From Chryseobacterium sediminis (GTDB lineage: Bacteria > Bacteroidota > Bacteroidia > Flavobacteriales > Weeksellaceae): a stretch of 64,000 nt of DNA. Where the stretch lies: the NCBI RefSeq assembly GCF_008386505.1, contig NZ_VUNZ01000001.1, forward strand, positions 1,605,937-1,669,936, given 5' to 3'. Shown piece by piece: positions 47,501-55,731 of this stretch. A model generated the notes under the pieces. It was given only the letters and a program-made list of their open reading frames with translations. It was not told where the DNA came from and searched no databases. Numbering within the stretch: position 1 is the stretch's first letter; every line of letters begins with the position of its first letter. Made by a program: the position numbers and the translations under genes.

Positions 47501-48336
47501 GTTCTTCAGAAAGTTGGGTTGTCTTATCATCGATTGAAAAAGAAATTAAAAGAAAAATAGAGACAATTGGTACACCACTAAAAGATTGGGACATTAATAT
47601 CTATCGTGGAGTTTTAACAGGATATAATGAAGCCTTTATTATTGATGGAAGAGAGAAAGCTAGACTTATAAAAGAAGATCCCAAATCTGCTGAAATTATT
47701 CGACCTATTTTACGTGGCAGGGATGTCAAAAGATTTGGATATGACTTTGCTGATTTATGGCTAATTAATACTCATAATGGTATAAAAGAAAAAAATATAA
47801 GTCCCATAGATATAGAAAATTATCCTGCTATTAAAAAACACTTAAATCAATTTTATTCTCAATTAACCAAAAGAAGCGATAAAGGAATGAGTCCATACAA
47901 TTTAAGAAACTGTGCTTATATGGAGGATTTTTATAAACAGAAAATAATTTGGGGGGAAATCTCAGACTCTCCAAAGTTTTCTATTGAGTTAGAAGGTAAA
48001 TATATTAATGAGGCTACTACATTTTTAATGGTTGGCGAAAGCCTACTTTATCTTATTTCTTTTTTAAATTCAAAAATATCTGAATACTTTTTCTCAAAAA
48101 TTGGAACTACAACAGGTGTTGGTACCGTAAGGTGGAAAAAATTCACAATTGAACAACTGTTTGTACCAAAGATTTGTCCCTCACTACAAAAGCAGTTTGA
48201 AGATATAACGATTCAGATCATTAATAATACAAAAAATAATAAAGATTCTTCTTCTCTTTTTAAACAAATAAATTCATTGACTTATGAATTATTTGAATTT
48301 TCTGCTGAAGAAATTGAATTAATAGAAAATAATTAA
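44596..48336 (+). CDS. Type IIG (Eco57I-like) restriction-modification enzyme, invertible C-terminus
   Basis: A 1246-aa fused restriction-methylation enzyme. An N-terminal PD-(D/E)xK-like nuclease domain (about 60-110: RIDLAIYLG, then LIEAKK) precedes an N6-adenine methyltransferase with motif I CDPAVGSGHF (Asp550) and NPPY (834-837). The C-terminal specificity region (956-1246) is TaqI/Eco57I-like. Nucleotides 47460-47477, at codon 955, are one arm of a perfect 18-bp inverted repeat; the other lies 1.74 kb away beside an alternative specificity cassette in the opposite direction. Inversion would replace residues 956-1246 in frame. The family is secure, and it stands alone without hsdS-type partners. 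Strong AT bias suggests transfer. Confidence 0.9.
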   Translation: MKINKLEPQKALNPAYKKFKPLRADIDDFSAKLQDCINAINLVDSRNESEEHLKSPISRFLSSTFYSENEINTKERIDLAIYLGKDATSDVGVLIEAKKPSNRVEFPTEKQLNKKAFQEMLLYYLRERVDYKNNNIKHLIITNGFEWFFFNASDFYNLFYKNSELIKEYKAFRDGLKDTIKNELFYNEIAKKYIEQVEDTLPFVYLDFRNKEVSKFKDKELVNIYKLFSDVHLLGKSFGNDSNQLNKAFYNELLHIIGLEEVKESGKKIIQRKKNKEADYGPLLENTIFTLEDKDYLIKVKNIPNTEEKSFTVGLELCLTWVNRILFLKLLESQLRSYNNDSPEYKFLNSEFIPGFDALNEMFFSALAKPVKERHQRYAEKFKYIPYLNSSLFEKSELEDLTFDITALMDEEMEVFSSTVLKSSNGKKQTGKLNTLEYLFKFLDAYDFSADASVEINDKQQNKTLINASVLGLIFEKINGYKDGSFYTPGTITMFMCRETLRKSVVQKFKEEIAPTIETFEDVIDYCNTFFKKEDRKKFNEVVNSIRICDPAVGSGHFLVSALNEMIVIKSELGILGDEDGKKLPCTIEIDNDEIYISDADGDLFSYNRKDPQSLKIQKAIFHEKETLIENCLFGVDINPNSVNICRLRLWIELLKNAYYTDEGELQTLPNIDINIKCGNSLISKFKLNDSLKSAFKSKEITFSVEDYKQAVKDYKTTNSKTKKREIEDIISTIKNNLKSSLDNKEKEKVSKALGEYQNEEQRQNNLIAFGETIKKAEKDKLKKLKLKAEQAKKQKEEILNNVIYRNAFEWRFEFPEVLDNDGNFIGFDVIIGNPPYIQLQKMGAASDALQTLGYETFARTGDIYSLFYELGYNVLKEKGLLTFITSNKWMRAAYGENLRNFFVDKTNPEILIDFGGTQIFDTATVDTNILMFSRDKNRQQTLACIIKEKELKNLSDYFRQFVVLTDFSSSESWVVLSSIEKEIKRKIETIGTPLKDWDINIYRGVLTGYNEAFIIDGREKARLIKEDPKSAEIIRPILRGRDVKRFGYDFADLWLINTHNGIKEKNISPIDIENYPAIKKHLNQFYSQLTKRSDKGMSPYNLRNCAYMEDFYKQKIIWGEISDSPKFSIELEGKYINEATTFLMVGESLLYLISFLNSKISEYFFSKIGTTTGVGTVRWKKFTIEQLFVPKICPSLQKQFEDITIQIINNTKNNKDSSSLFKQINSLTYELFEFSAEEIELIENN
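47460..47477 (+). repeat. Inversion repeat, left arm
   Basis: GAGCGATTATTTTAGACA lies inside the type IIG gene and encodes SDYFRQ after Leu955. It is an exact inverted match to 49216-49233. Confidence 0.9.
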
Positions 48337-49235
48337 GATTCTTCTTCATAAATAAGTTTTTGAACAAAATTTTCAATTTCATATACTTCTTCTTCGCTAA
48401 AGTTATAGAAGCTATAAACCCATTTATCAATTTTTTCCATATTTATTTCATGTAATAAATCATTTGCTTGATTTAAAGTGGTATGATTTGGTTTTGGTAT
48501 TGGAATATTTTGAAAGTAATCTGTAAACATTTTAAATCCGGTTTCATCAAATGAATATATATAATATCTAAATAGATAGCCTAGTAACGTAGAATTTAAA
48601 ATAAGCCAAATGTATTCAATATGTTCACCAATAATAAAGTAACAATCATTTCCAAAAAAAAAGTTTTCAGATTCATCGTAAGCAAAACGGGGAAAATTTA
48701 ATAAATTGCTTTTAGCTATTCGCATTATACCGGGATATATTATTTTCTGTTTATAAAAATCCTCCCAATAATTTATGCTATCTTGGGTCTCAAACCATTG
48801 ATTATTAGTTTTTTTTCTTGCTCCCCTATCGCCTGTTTGCTTTAATCTGTCATATCCGAAACTCATAAGATGCTGTTTTACAGCCGGATAATCATCAATG
48901 TTAATTTTCAGACTTGGAAATGTTGTAATTATATGTAAATCAGCAAATTCATAAGAATAACGTTTAATATCACGCCCTCTTAATAATGGTCGTATGATTT
49001 CGGCAGATTTGGGATCTTCTAATATTAATTCTTCTTTCTTTTTTCCATCAATAATAAAGGCTTCATTATATCCTGTTTTAACTCCGTAGTTAATACTAAT
49101 ATTCCAATCTTTTAGTGGTGTACCAATTGCTTCAATTTTAGTTTTTATAGCTTGTTCAATATCACATAAAATCACCCAACTTTCAGTACTTAAAAAAGTG
49201 GTATTTGCTCCATTTTGTCTAAAATAATCGCTCAT
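48333..49235 (-). CDS. Silent alternative specificity domain of the type IIG enzyme
   Basis: A 300-codon frame on the opposite strand, homologous over its length to residues 955-1246 of the neighbouring enzyme. Shared blocks are SDYFRQ, ESWV.L, IGTPLKDW, GYNEAFIIDG and PKSAEIIRP.LRGRD. The middle recognition part differs strongly (ADLHIITTFPSL against ADLWLINTHNGI). It has no methyltransferase motifs, so it cannot act alone. Its Met overlaps the right inversion arm, and after inversion it continues the upstream frame from KNL into SDYFRQ. The two genes meet tail to tail with a 4-bp overlap. The frame is intact, so it is a cassette in store rather than decay. Confidence 0.88.
   Translation of the reverse strand: MSDYFRQNGANTTFLSTESWVILCDIEQAIKTKIEAIGTPLKDWNISINYGVKTGYNEAFIIDGKKKEELILEDPKSAEIIRPLLRGRDIKRYSYEFADLHIITTFPSLKINIDDYPAVKQHLMSFGYDRLKQTGDRGARKKTNNQWFETQDSINYWEDFYKQKIIYPGIMRIAKSNLLNFPRFAYDESENFFFGNDCYFIIGEHIEYIWLILNSTLLGYLFRYYIYSFDETGFKMFTDYFQNIPIPKPNHTTLNQANDLLHEINMEKIDKWVYSFYNFSEEEVYEIENFVQKLIYEEES
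49216..49233 (-). repeat. Inversion repeat, right arm
   Basis: The reverse complement of 47460-47477 with no mismatch over 18 bp, at the start of the silent cassette. Confidence 0.9.
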
Positions 49236-49260
49236 TTCCTTGCTATTATTATTGCATAGA

Positions 49261-49275
49261 ATTATTTTAGACAGT
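49261..49275 (+). repeat. Extra copy of the inversion-site core
   Basis: ATTATTTTAGACAGT is identical to 47465-47479 in direct orientation. It lies between the silent cassette and the recombinase, 51 bp before the recombinase ATG. It may be a third crossover site or a control site for the recombinase gene. Confidence 0.6.
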
Positions 49276-49326
49276 ATAGGTATAAATTAAATCAAAATAG
49301 CATAATAATTTTTAACAACAAATACA

Positions 49327-49929
49327 ATGATTTACGGATACATCAGAGTAAGTACAGACAAACAAACAGTAGAGAACCAACGTTTTGAAATCAATCAATT
49401 TTGTCAACATCAGGAAACTATAGTAGATAAATGGATTGAAGAAACCATCTCTGGTGCAAAAAATGTGGATGACAGAAAGCTTGGTAAGCTCTTAAAAAAG
49501 ATGAAGAAAGGAGATATTCTTATCTGCTCTGAGCTTTCCAGATTGGGAAGAAATTTATTAATGATTATGGGAATTCTTAATGAATGCATGAATCGTGATA
49601 TTCAAGTTTGGACGATCAAAGACAACTATCGGTTAGGAAGCGATATTAGTTCTAAGGTATTGGCTTTTGCTTTTGGACTTTCCGCTGAAATCGAAAGAAA
49701 TTTAATTTCACAAAGAACTAAAGAAGCTTTAGCGAGAAAACGGGCAGAAGGAGTAATTTTAGGAAGACCAAAAGGAAGCAAGTCTTCAAAAACTAAACTT
49801 ACAGGACATGAAAAGAAAATTCAGGAGCTACTTGATAAAAAAGTATCTTATTCTGCAATTGGAAGAATCCTAGGTGTGCATAGGCTGACTGTAAGTAGCT
49901 TTGTAAGCAGGCAAGAGAGTTTTAATTAA
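49327..49929 (+). CDS. Serine recombinase (DNA invertase/resolvase family)
   Basis: A 200-aa protein. The resolvase domain has YIRVSTDKQ with the catalytic Ser9, the LSRLGRN block near residue 73, and the long E helix (LSAEIERNLISQRTKEALARKRAEG). The C-terminal Hin-like helix-turn-helix is YSAIGRILGVHRLTVSSFV. Length is that of Hin/Gin-type invertases. Its place beside an inverted repeat and a silent cassette strongly suggests that it inverts the type IIG specificity module. A terminator follows at once. Confidence 0.93.
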   Translation: MIYGYIRVSTDKQTVENQRFEINQFCQHQETIVDKWIEETISGAKNVDDRKLGKLLKKMKKGDILICSELSRLGRNLLMIMGILNECMNRDIQVWTIKDNYRLGSDISSKVLAFAFGLSAEIERNLISQRTKEALARKRAEGVILGRPKGSKSSKTKLTGHEKKIQELLDKKVSYSAIGRILGVHRLTVSSFVSRQESFN

Positions 49930-49937
49930 ACCATAAC

Positions 49938-49970
49938 AAAAAAGGTTCAGCATCTGCGTGAACCTTTTTC
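49938..49970 (+). terminator. Terminator of the recombinase gene
   Basis: The 11-bp stem AAAAAGGTTCA / TGAACCTTTTT follows the recombinase stop. The remaining ~260 bp to the next gene is pyrimidine-rich and otherwise featureless apart from a -7 box. Confidence 0.85.
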
Positions 49971-50197
49971 TATATATTAAGTTAGCCCTTCTCAATCAAC
50001 CTCACCATCATCTCATCCTTCTCCTTCAACATCCTTTCATAAGTTCCATTTTCTCCCTTTTCATCATTTCCTTCTTTACACACTCTTTTTTTCTTCAAAA
50101 AGTCAAAAAAAACAAACCTCATTATCCCGTTTTCATTTTCTGATGAATGCCTCCTAAAAATCTTATTACCCTCTATTTTTCTACGCTTTACACTTAT

Positions 50198-50205
50198 TAT
50201 ATTTG
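50198..50205 (+). promoter_or_regulatory. -7 box for the 165-aa gene
   Basis: TATATTTG lies 29 bp before the ATG at 50235. No clear -33 TTG at the right distance. Confidence 0.45.
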
Positions 50206-50234
50206 ATCAGATTAACAATCAAAAACACAAGCAT

Positions 50235-50732
50235 ATGGCACTAGACAATTTAATCAGTATAAGTTTTACCGCAGAAGAACTTAATAACCTCGATCAGGCA
50301 TTACAAACTATTGAAACGGTTTTATCAGGAAAAACCATCAATCTTACTCCCGAAGAAAGACAACAGTATGGAAGTATTGCAGAACAGAACAAACTCTTCG
50401 TCAATAAAGCCAAAATCTACATGGAACAATATCCCCAGCATGTTCCGAATTTCTTAGATAAAGCGGAATTCGATAAGGATTATCTGGGAAGAGAACAGGT
50501 AGAACAACGTCTGCAAATAATGAGTTCATTAACAGAACAGCTGTCTGATACTAAAGTTTTGCTGGATCATGATAACTATCACAATGCTATTACCTTCTAT
50601 AGAAACATGAAATTCCTTTCAGGAGAAAATGTTCCCGGCACGAATGTCATTTATGAAGATATGAAACAGTTCTTTGTGATAACAGGGGCTTCAACCCCTC
50701 CGGCAACTCCCTCTGATGATGTAAAGAACTGA
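50235..50732 (+). CDS. Hypothetical helical cytoplasmic protein
   Basis: A 165-aa all-helical protein with no signal or membrane segment. The N-terminus (LISISFTAEELNNLDQALQTIETVL) and a central YMEQYPQHVPNFLDK block are characteristic of a small Bacteroidota family I cannot name. The Pro/Thr-rich tail looks disordered. It is monocistronic, with its own -7 box and terminator. Function unknown. Confidence 0.75.
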   Translation: MALDNLISISFTAEELNNLDQALQTIETVLSGKTINLTPEERQQYGSIAEQNKLFVNKAKIYMEQYPQHVPNFLDKAEFDKDYLGREQVEQRLQIMSSLTEQLSDTKVLLDHDNYHNAITFYRNMKFLSGENVPGTNVIYEDMKQFFVITGASTPPATPSDDVKN

Positions 50733-50797
50733 TAGCAATCGGTTAAGCAAGTATCAATAGGCGGTTCTGAAGTTCAAACACCTATTTCAATAAGTAT

Positions 50798-50825
50798 CAA
50801 TACCCCCTTCCCTAAGGGGGTATTG
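50798..50825 (+). terminator. Terminator of the 165-aa gene
   Basis: The perfect stem CAATACCCCCTT / AAGGGGGTATTG has a 4-nt loop. Confidence 0.85.
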
Positions 50826-51147
50826 TTATTTAATAACTGCCTGCAGGTTATTGAGGAAGTGTCTATAAGCTATTTTAAAATACCTACAGACACTTGATTA
50901 ACTTATCACAGCTATTTCAAGACCGGCTTTTGACATATTGATAACGTGTTTTAGGGGCTTATCCATCCCACTTTTGGTTCTTAAGAAATACTTATGGCTA
51001 CTTTTATAAGTACCTATAATGACTATTCTATAAAATTTACGCTTTCCCGTAAGCAGAAGCTTATTCATAAAATTCAACTATTAAGAAGGTGGAGTTATTT
51101 TTGGTTTGGTAAAGTTTGATAATAAGAGATGAGAAAATAGGAGTTTA

Positions 51148-51704
51148 GATTCCTGCGGAATGACAAGGTGGGCGCGTATTTTTTTTTGTGTGTATGTATT
51201 TGTAAATAGCCACTTATTTGTCCCAGACTTAATACAAATTATTCGCTTAGTCTACCCACACCGTTTGTCATTCCGTAGGAATCCAGATAGAGATCTACGT
51301 AAATAAATGATGATACAATAAAAGTGTAGATTCCTGCGGAATGACAAGGTGGGCGCATATTTTTTTGTGTGTATGTATTTGTGAATAGCCACTTATTTGC
51401 TCTAGACCATAGTACAAACTATTCGATTAGGCTATCCACACCATTTGTCATTCCGTAGGAATCCAGGCAGAGATTTAGATAATAAATGATGAGAAAATAA
51501 GAGTTTAGATTCCTGCGGAATGACAAGGTGGGTGCGTATTTTTTTGTGTGTATGTATTTGTGAATAGCCACTTATTTGCTCTAGACCATAGTACAAACTA
51601 TTCGATTAGGCTATCCACACCATTTGTCATTCCGTAGGAATCCAGGCAGAGATTTAGATAATAAATGATGAGAAAATAAGAGTTTAGATTCCTGCGGAAT
51701 GACA
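51148..51704. repeat. Tandem ~178-bp palindromic repeat array, left part
   Basis: GATTCCTGCGGAATGACA recurs at 51148, 51329, 51508 and 51687 (spacing 179-181 bp). Between them the near-complement TGTCATTCCGTAGGAATC occurs in opposite orientation near 51266, 51446 and 51625. In each unit the opposite-strand and plus-strand motifs can pair as a ~19-bp stem around a ~44-nt loop. The rest of the unit (TTTTTTTGTGTGTATG and AATAGCCACTTATTTG blocks) is also conserved. The repeats flank the GIY-YIG gene. The 415 bp before them, after the 165-aa gene's terminator, holds no gene. Confidence 0.9.
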
Positions 51705-51835
51705 AAGATTGTGTCTCATTACCTTGTTTGGGTTCATTATATATTTTTGCTCCTTTCTTACAAATAGAAATTCATACTTAACTAAGAAGCAGTTGAAACA
51801 TATTTTTTGTAACTTGTTATAAAACAAATACACAA

Positions 51836-52156
51836 ATGATTGAGTTTTCAACAGGAAGATATACCTACTATATCTATATTCTTACCAATAAAAATAGAAA
51901 AGTACTTTACACTGGCGTTACAGGAAACCTCCACAGGAGATTGCATCAACACAAAACAAAGCTAAATCCCAGTAGCTTCACAGCAAGATATAATCTTGAA
52001 TTTCTAATTTATTACGAGAAATATGATTGGATTCATCATGCCATTGAAAGGGAAAAGGAAATTAAAAACTGGTCAAGAATTAAGAAGCTTGAACTTATAA
52101 GGAAGACAAATCCTAATTTAGAATTTTTGAATTACTTGTTTGAAAATTGGCTTTGA
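51836..52156 (+). CDS. Single-domain GIY-YIG endonuclease
   Basis: A 106-aa protein that is just a GIY-YIG nuclease domain of the UPF0213/YhbQ-like type. It has YYIYIL (the GIY strand), VLYTGVTGNLHRRLHQHK (the YIG strand and catalytic Arg) and the metal-binding Glu in EREKEIKNW. Free-standing domains of this kind are numerous in Flavobacteria. It sits in the middle of the palindromic repeat array, in place of part of a repeat, which suggests that the repeats are its substrate or that it helps them spread. No other protein gene lies in the array. Confidence 0.9.
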   Translation: MIEFSTGRYTYYIYILTNKNRKVLYTGVTGNLHRRLHQHKTKLNPSSFTARYNLEFLIYYEKYDWIHHAIEREKEIKNWSRIKKLELIRKTNPNLEFLNYLFENWL

Positions 52157-52240
52157 TATGGGCAGTATTCACATCAAATGATAAAATTGTTTATCGCTGG
52201 TAGTGAACTACAAACTATGCACTTAGACTATCCACAGCGT

Positions 52241-53032
52241 TTGTCATTCCGTAGGAATCCAGACAGAGATTTGGATAATAAATGATGATGCAATAAAAGT
52301 GTAGATTCCTACGGAATGACAAGATAGGTACGTATTTTTTTGTGTGTATGTATTTGTGAATAGCCACTTATTTGTTCCAGACTTAATACAAACTATTCGC
52401 TTAGATTATCCACAGCGTTTGTCATTCCGTAGGAATCCAGACAGAGATTTGGATAATAAATGATGATACAATAAAAGTGTAGATTCCTGTGGAATGACAA
52501 GGTGGGTGCGTATTTTTTTGTGTGTATGTATTTGTGAATAGCCACTTATTTGCTCCAGACTTAATACAAACTATCCACTTAGACTATCCACAGCGTTTGT
52601 CATTCCGTAGGAATCCAGACAGAGATTTGGATAATAAATGATGATACGATAAAAGTGTAGATTCCTACGGAATGACAAGATGGGTACGTATTTTTTTGTG
52701 TGTATGTATTTGTGAATAGCCACTTATTTGTTCCAGACTTAATACAAACTATTCGCTTAGATTATCCACAACGTTTGTCATTCCGTAGGAATCCAGACAG
52801 AGATTTGGATAATAAATGATGATACAATAAAAGTGTAGATTCCTGTGGAATGACAAGGTGGGTACGTATTTTTTTATGTGTATGTATTTGTGAATAGCCA
52901 CTTATTTGCTCCAGACTTAATACAAACTATCCACTTAGACTATCCATAGCGTTTGTCATTCCGCAGGAATCCAGACACAATCTACGCAATAAGTGATGAG
53001 AAAATAGGAGTTTAGATTCCTGCGGAATGACA
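52241..53032. repeat. Tandem ~178-bp palindromic repeat array, right part
   Basis: The plus-orientation motif GATTCCT(A/G)(C/T)GGAATGACA (one copy GCGG) is at 52304, 52482, 52660, 52838 and 53015 (period 177-178 bp). Opposite-orientation copies lie near 52241, 52419, 52597, 52776 and 52953. Substitutions in one arm of the stem (ACGG, TGGG-type changes) vary between units, but the 178-bp frame is kept. The array ends 140 bp before the acyltransferase gene. Confidence 0.9.
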
Positions 53033-53173
53033 AGGTGGGCGCGTATATGGATTGTTTGTTATACACAGTTCAACTAACTCCTACGCCCCTCATAATACTT
53101 TAACACCCATTATACCTATTCCCCAGATAAATTTTCGTTCTTTTGCAAAAAGTTTTAATTTTTAAATAATCGC

Positions 53174-54316
53174 ATGTCGAAGTTTGATGAAATACGGTAT
53201 TTTCATGATCATGAAGTGAATGAAAGATTGCAGAGTGTAGCCCGTGATCCTATGATGAAAGCACTGATGAACTTTACTTTTCCCGGTGTGGATGAGCAAG
53301 TCTGGCTGGAACAGTTTAAGGATATCCATTCTATAAGTGATTTTCAGCATCATTTTGTAGCACATACCGTTCGTCAGATCCTTGCAAAAAGTTCTGAAGG
53401 TTTAACGACCTCAGGTTTTGATAAACTGGATAAAAATACGCCATACCTTTACATTTCAAATCACAGAGATATTGTATTGGATACTTCACTGCTTAACCTG
53501 GCTCTTCTGGAAAGCGGCCATATTATGACTGCTTCAGCCATTGGTGATAATCTTGTGAAAAGAAACTTTTTGAATATATTGGCTAAACTGAACCGTAACT
53601 TTCTAGTTCAAAGAGGCTTGTCGCTTCGTGATCAGCTTAAAAGTTCACAAACCATGTCTGAGTACATTGATCATCAATTGTATTACGAAAACCGCTCTGT
53701 ATGGATTGCTCAACGTGAAGGCCGTACCAAAAACGGTAATGATGCCACTCAGCAGGGTGTTTTAAAAATGCTTGCTATGGCATCCGGAGATCAGTCACTG
53801 ATAGAATATTTTAAAACTTTAAAAATTGTTCCTGTATCCATTTCTTATGAATATGATCCTACAGATTCTTTGAAAATGCCTCAGCTTTTGGCACAGCACA
53901 GGGATGAGGAATATATCAAAGGTAAAAATGAAGATTTTACCACCATGCTCAGCGGAATATTAGGACAAAAGAAGCGAATTCATCTTCATGCCGGTGATGT
54001 TATTGATACAGAACTGGATGAAATTGCCGCTACAATCGAGAATAAAAACAAACAATTGCAGGCTATTGCACAGTTAATTGACCATTCAATCATTAAGAAT
54101 TATAAGCTTTGGCCTACAAAATATATAGCCTACGATCTGATTCACAATACAGATACGTATGCTTCACACTATACCGAACAGGAGAAACAGCTGTTTATCA
54201 GAAGACTTGAGATGCGTATAGACCCTTCTGACCCCGTTTCTAAAGAATATTTCTTAGCGATGTATGCCAATCCTTTAGTTAATAAACTGAAGCTCGAAGA
54301 GGGTTTTGAAGGATAG
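53174..54316 (+). CDS. 1-acylglycerol-3-phosphate acyltransferase-like protein
   Basis: A 380-aa cytoplasmic or peripheral membrane protein of the PlsC/LPLAT superfamily. The catalytic block is SNHRDIVLD (His97, Asp103), slightly longer than the textbook HX4D box and typical of this Bacteroidota branch. The acceptor-side block REGRTKNGND lies near 182 and VPVSISYEYDPTD near 217. It would acylate a lysophospholipid or similar glycerol lipid. A standalone gene, but lipid-related like the cluster 9 kb upstream; no direct link is visible. Confidence 0.8.
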   Translation: MSKFDEIRYFHDHEVNERLQSVARDPMMKALMNFTFPGVDEQVWLEQFKDIHSISDFQHHFVAHTVRQILAKSSEGLTTSGFDKLDKNTPYLYISNHRDIVLDTSLLNLALLESGHIMTASAIGDNLVKRNFLNILAKLNRNFLVQRGLSLRDQLKSSQTMSEYIDHQLYYENRSVWIAQREGRTKNGNDATQQGVLKMLAMASGDQSLIEYFKTLKIVPVSISYEYDPTDSLKMPQLLAQHRDEEYIKGKNEDFTTMLSGILGQKKRIHLHAGDVIDTELDEIAATIENKNKQLQAIAQLIDHSIIKNYKLWPTKYIAYDLIHNTDTYASHYTEQEKQLFIRRLEMRIDPSDPVSKEYFLAMYANPLVNKLKLEEGFEG

Positions 54317-54370
54317 TTTACGATAAGAAAAAGACTGTATCATACGTTAAATCATTTGACTCTCAGTTTA

Positions 54371-54406
54371 CGAAGGAAGAATTTTATTAATGAGATTCTT
54401 CCTTCG
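54371..54406. terminator. Hairpin between convergent genes
   Basis: CGAAGGAAGAAT (54371-54382) and ATTCTTCCTTCG (54395-54406) form a perfect 12-bp stem with a 12-nt loop between two convergent genes. The tail TCAGAATGACA looks like the end of the repeat motif in the array to the left, so it may be an isolated repeat relic. Confidence 0.6.
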
Positions 54407-54464
54407 TCAGAATGACACTTTTGAGAAAGCCTCGAATGTTGCTATGCTATAAATCCGATAGGTT

Positions 54465-55514
54465 TTATTTAGACTGTGACATGGAGTCTACCTCTATAAT
54501 GGCATCAGCAAATGCTTTTGGAGCTTCCTGTGGTAAATTGTGCCCAATTCCTCCCGTTAACGTGTGGTGTGCATACTTCCCTGTATATCTGGAAGCATAA
54601 CTTTCCGGGGCAGGAAACGCAGCTCCGTTGGCATCACCTTCCAGGGTAACTGTTGGAACTGTAATGGACGGAGATTTTGCCAACTTAGCTTCAAGGGCAT
54701 CATATTGTTTTTCTCCTTTCGCTAATCCCAGACGCCAGCGGTAATTGTGAATCACGATATCTACATGGTCAGGATTATTGAATGCTCCGGCAGAGCGTTC
54801 GTAGGTCTGATCATCGAAAGCCCATTTTGGGGAAGCTGTTTTCCAGATCAGTTTGTTAAATGCCATTGTATTCTCTTTATAACCTTTATACCCTCTTTCA
54901 GTTGAAAAGTAATACTGATACCACCATAATAACTCAGCATTGGGAGGGAGAGGTTTTTCGTTTGCCTTTGGACTTCCTATTAAATATCCGCTTACGGCAA
55001 CCAAGCCAGTGCAGCGCTCTGGCCATAATGCGGCCATGATATCTGCAGTTCTGGCTCCCCAGTCAAAACCACCAATGATCGCTTTATCAATTTTTAAGGC
55101 ATCCATAAAAGCAATGATATCCAATGCTACAGCACTCTGCTGACCATTACGTTTTGTATTGGGAGATACAAAAGTAGTTGTACCGTAGCCTCTTAAATAA
55201 GGGACCAAAACACGGTAGCCTTTTCCGGCAAGTATAGCAGAAGACTGTTCAAAACTGTGGATATCATAAGGCCATCCATGAAGAAGGATGACAGGTTTTC
55301 CATTTTCAGGGCCTACTTCTGCATAGCCTACATCCAGCAGTCCTGCTCTGATTTTCTTTGTATGCTGAAAAGCTGATCTGACCTCTGTATTTTCTATGTT
55401 TTTTTCGCCAGCGGTATAAGTCTGTGCTTTCAGAGACCATAATCCCATTCCTATCAAAATAAGTAAGGATAAAATAGCCTGTACTTTTTTACTGAAGTTC
55501 AATGTAGTATTCAT
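54465..55514 (-). CDS. Exported epoxide hydrolase / dehalogenase-like alpha/beta hydrolase
   Basis: A 349-aa protein. An N-terminal signal sequence (residues 10-30, ending in LKAQ) sends it to the periplasm. The oxyanion block HGWP (79-82), nucleophile Asp151 in GGFDWGAR and the C-terminal His in GGIGHNLPQE define the epoxide-hydrolase/haloalkane-dehalogenase branch, where Asp replaces Ser. A cap domain rich in Trp and Tyr lies between. The substrate is unknown. Periplasmic versions are unusual enough to note. Confidence 0.85.
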   Translation of the reverse strand: MNTTLNFSKKVQAILSLLILIGMGLWSLKAQTYTAGEKNIENTEVRSAFQHTKKIRAGLLDVGYAEVGPENGKPVILLHGWPYDIHSFEQSSAILAGKGYRVLVPYLRGYGTTTFVSPNTKRNGQQSAVALDIIAFMDALKIDKAIIGGFDWGARTADIMAALWPERCTGLVAVSGYLIGSPKANEKPLPPNAELLWWYQYYFSTERGYKGYKENTMAFNKLIWKTASPKWAFDDQTYERSAGAFNNPDHVDIVIHNYRWRLGLAKGEKQYDALEAKLAKSPSITVPTVTLEGDANGAAFPAPESYASRYTGKYAHHTLTGGIGHNLPQEAPKAFADAIIEVDSMSQSK

Positions 55515-55731
55515 AATAGTGATGTTTTTGTTATGGTAAAATTATTGCAAAACAGAGACAGAAATAAGTACAAATACTCTGAACAGGTCATATTAAACGG
55601 TGAATACTGATTATCGGCCGTTAAACCAGACAGCGGATACCTGAAATGATTATCAAAATGTGTAAAACAGAATTCAGCATCCAACAGTTTTTCCAAAAAC
55701 AGTATCTTCGTACCTGAAAAAATTTGACAAA

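Noticed and set aside
48333..49235. Stand-alone methyltransferase or decayed pseudogene
   Set aside because: It lacks SAM and NPPY motifs but has an intact frame and begins exactly at the inverted repeat, so a stored cassette explains it better.
49958..50143. 61-codon Leu/Phe-rich frame after the recombinase
   Set aside because: It overlaps the recombinase terminator and reads as low-complexity pyrimidine sequence.
51148..53032. CRISPR array
   Set aside because: The unit is ~178 bp and wholly conserved with palindromic ends; there are no short unique spacers and no cas genes.
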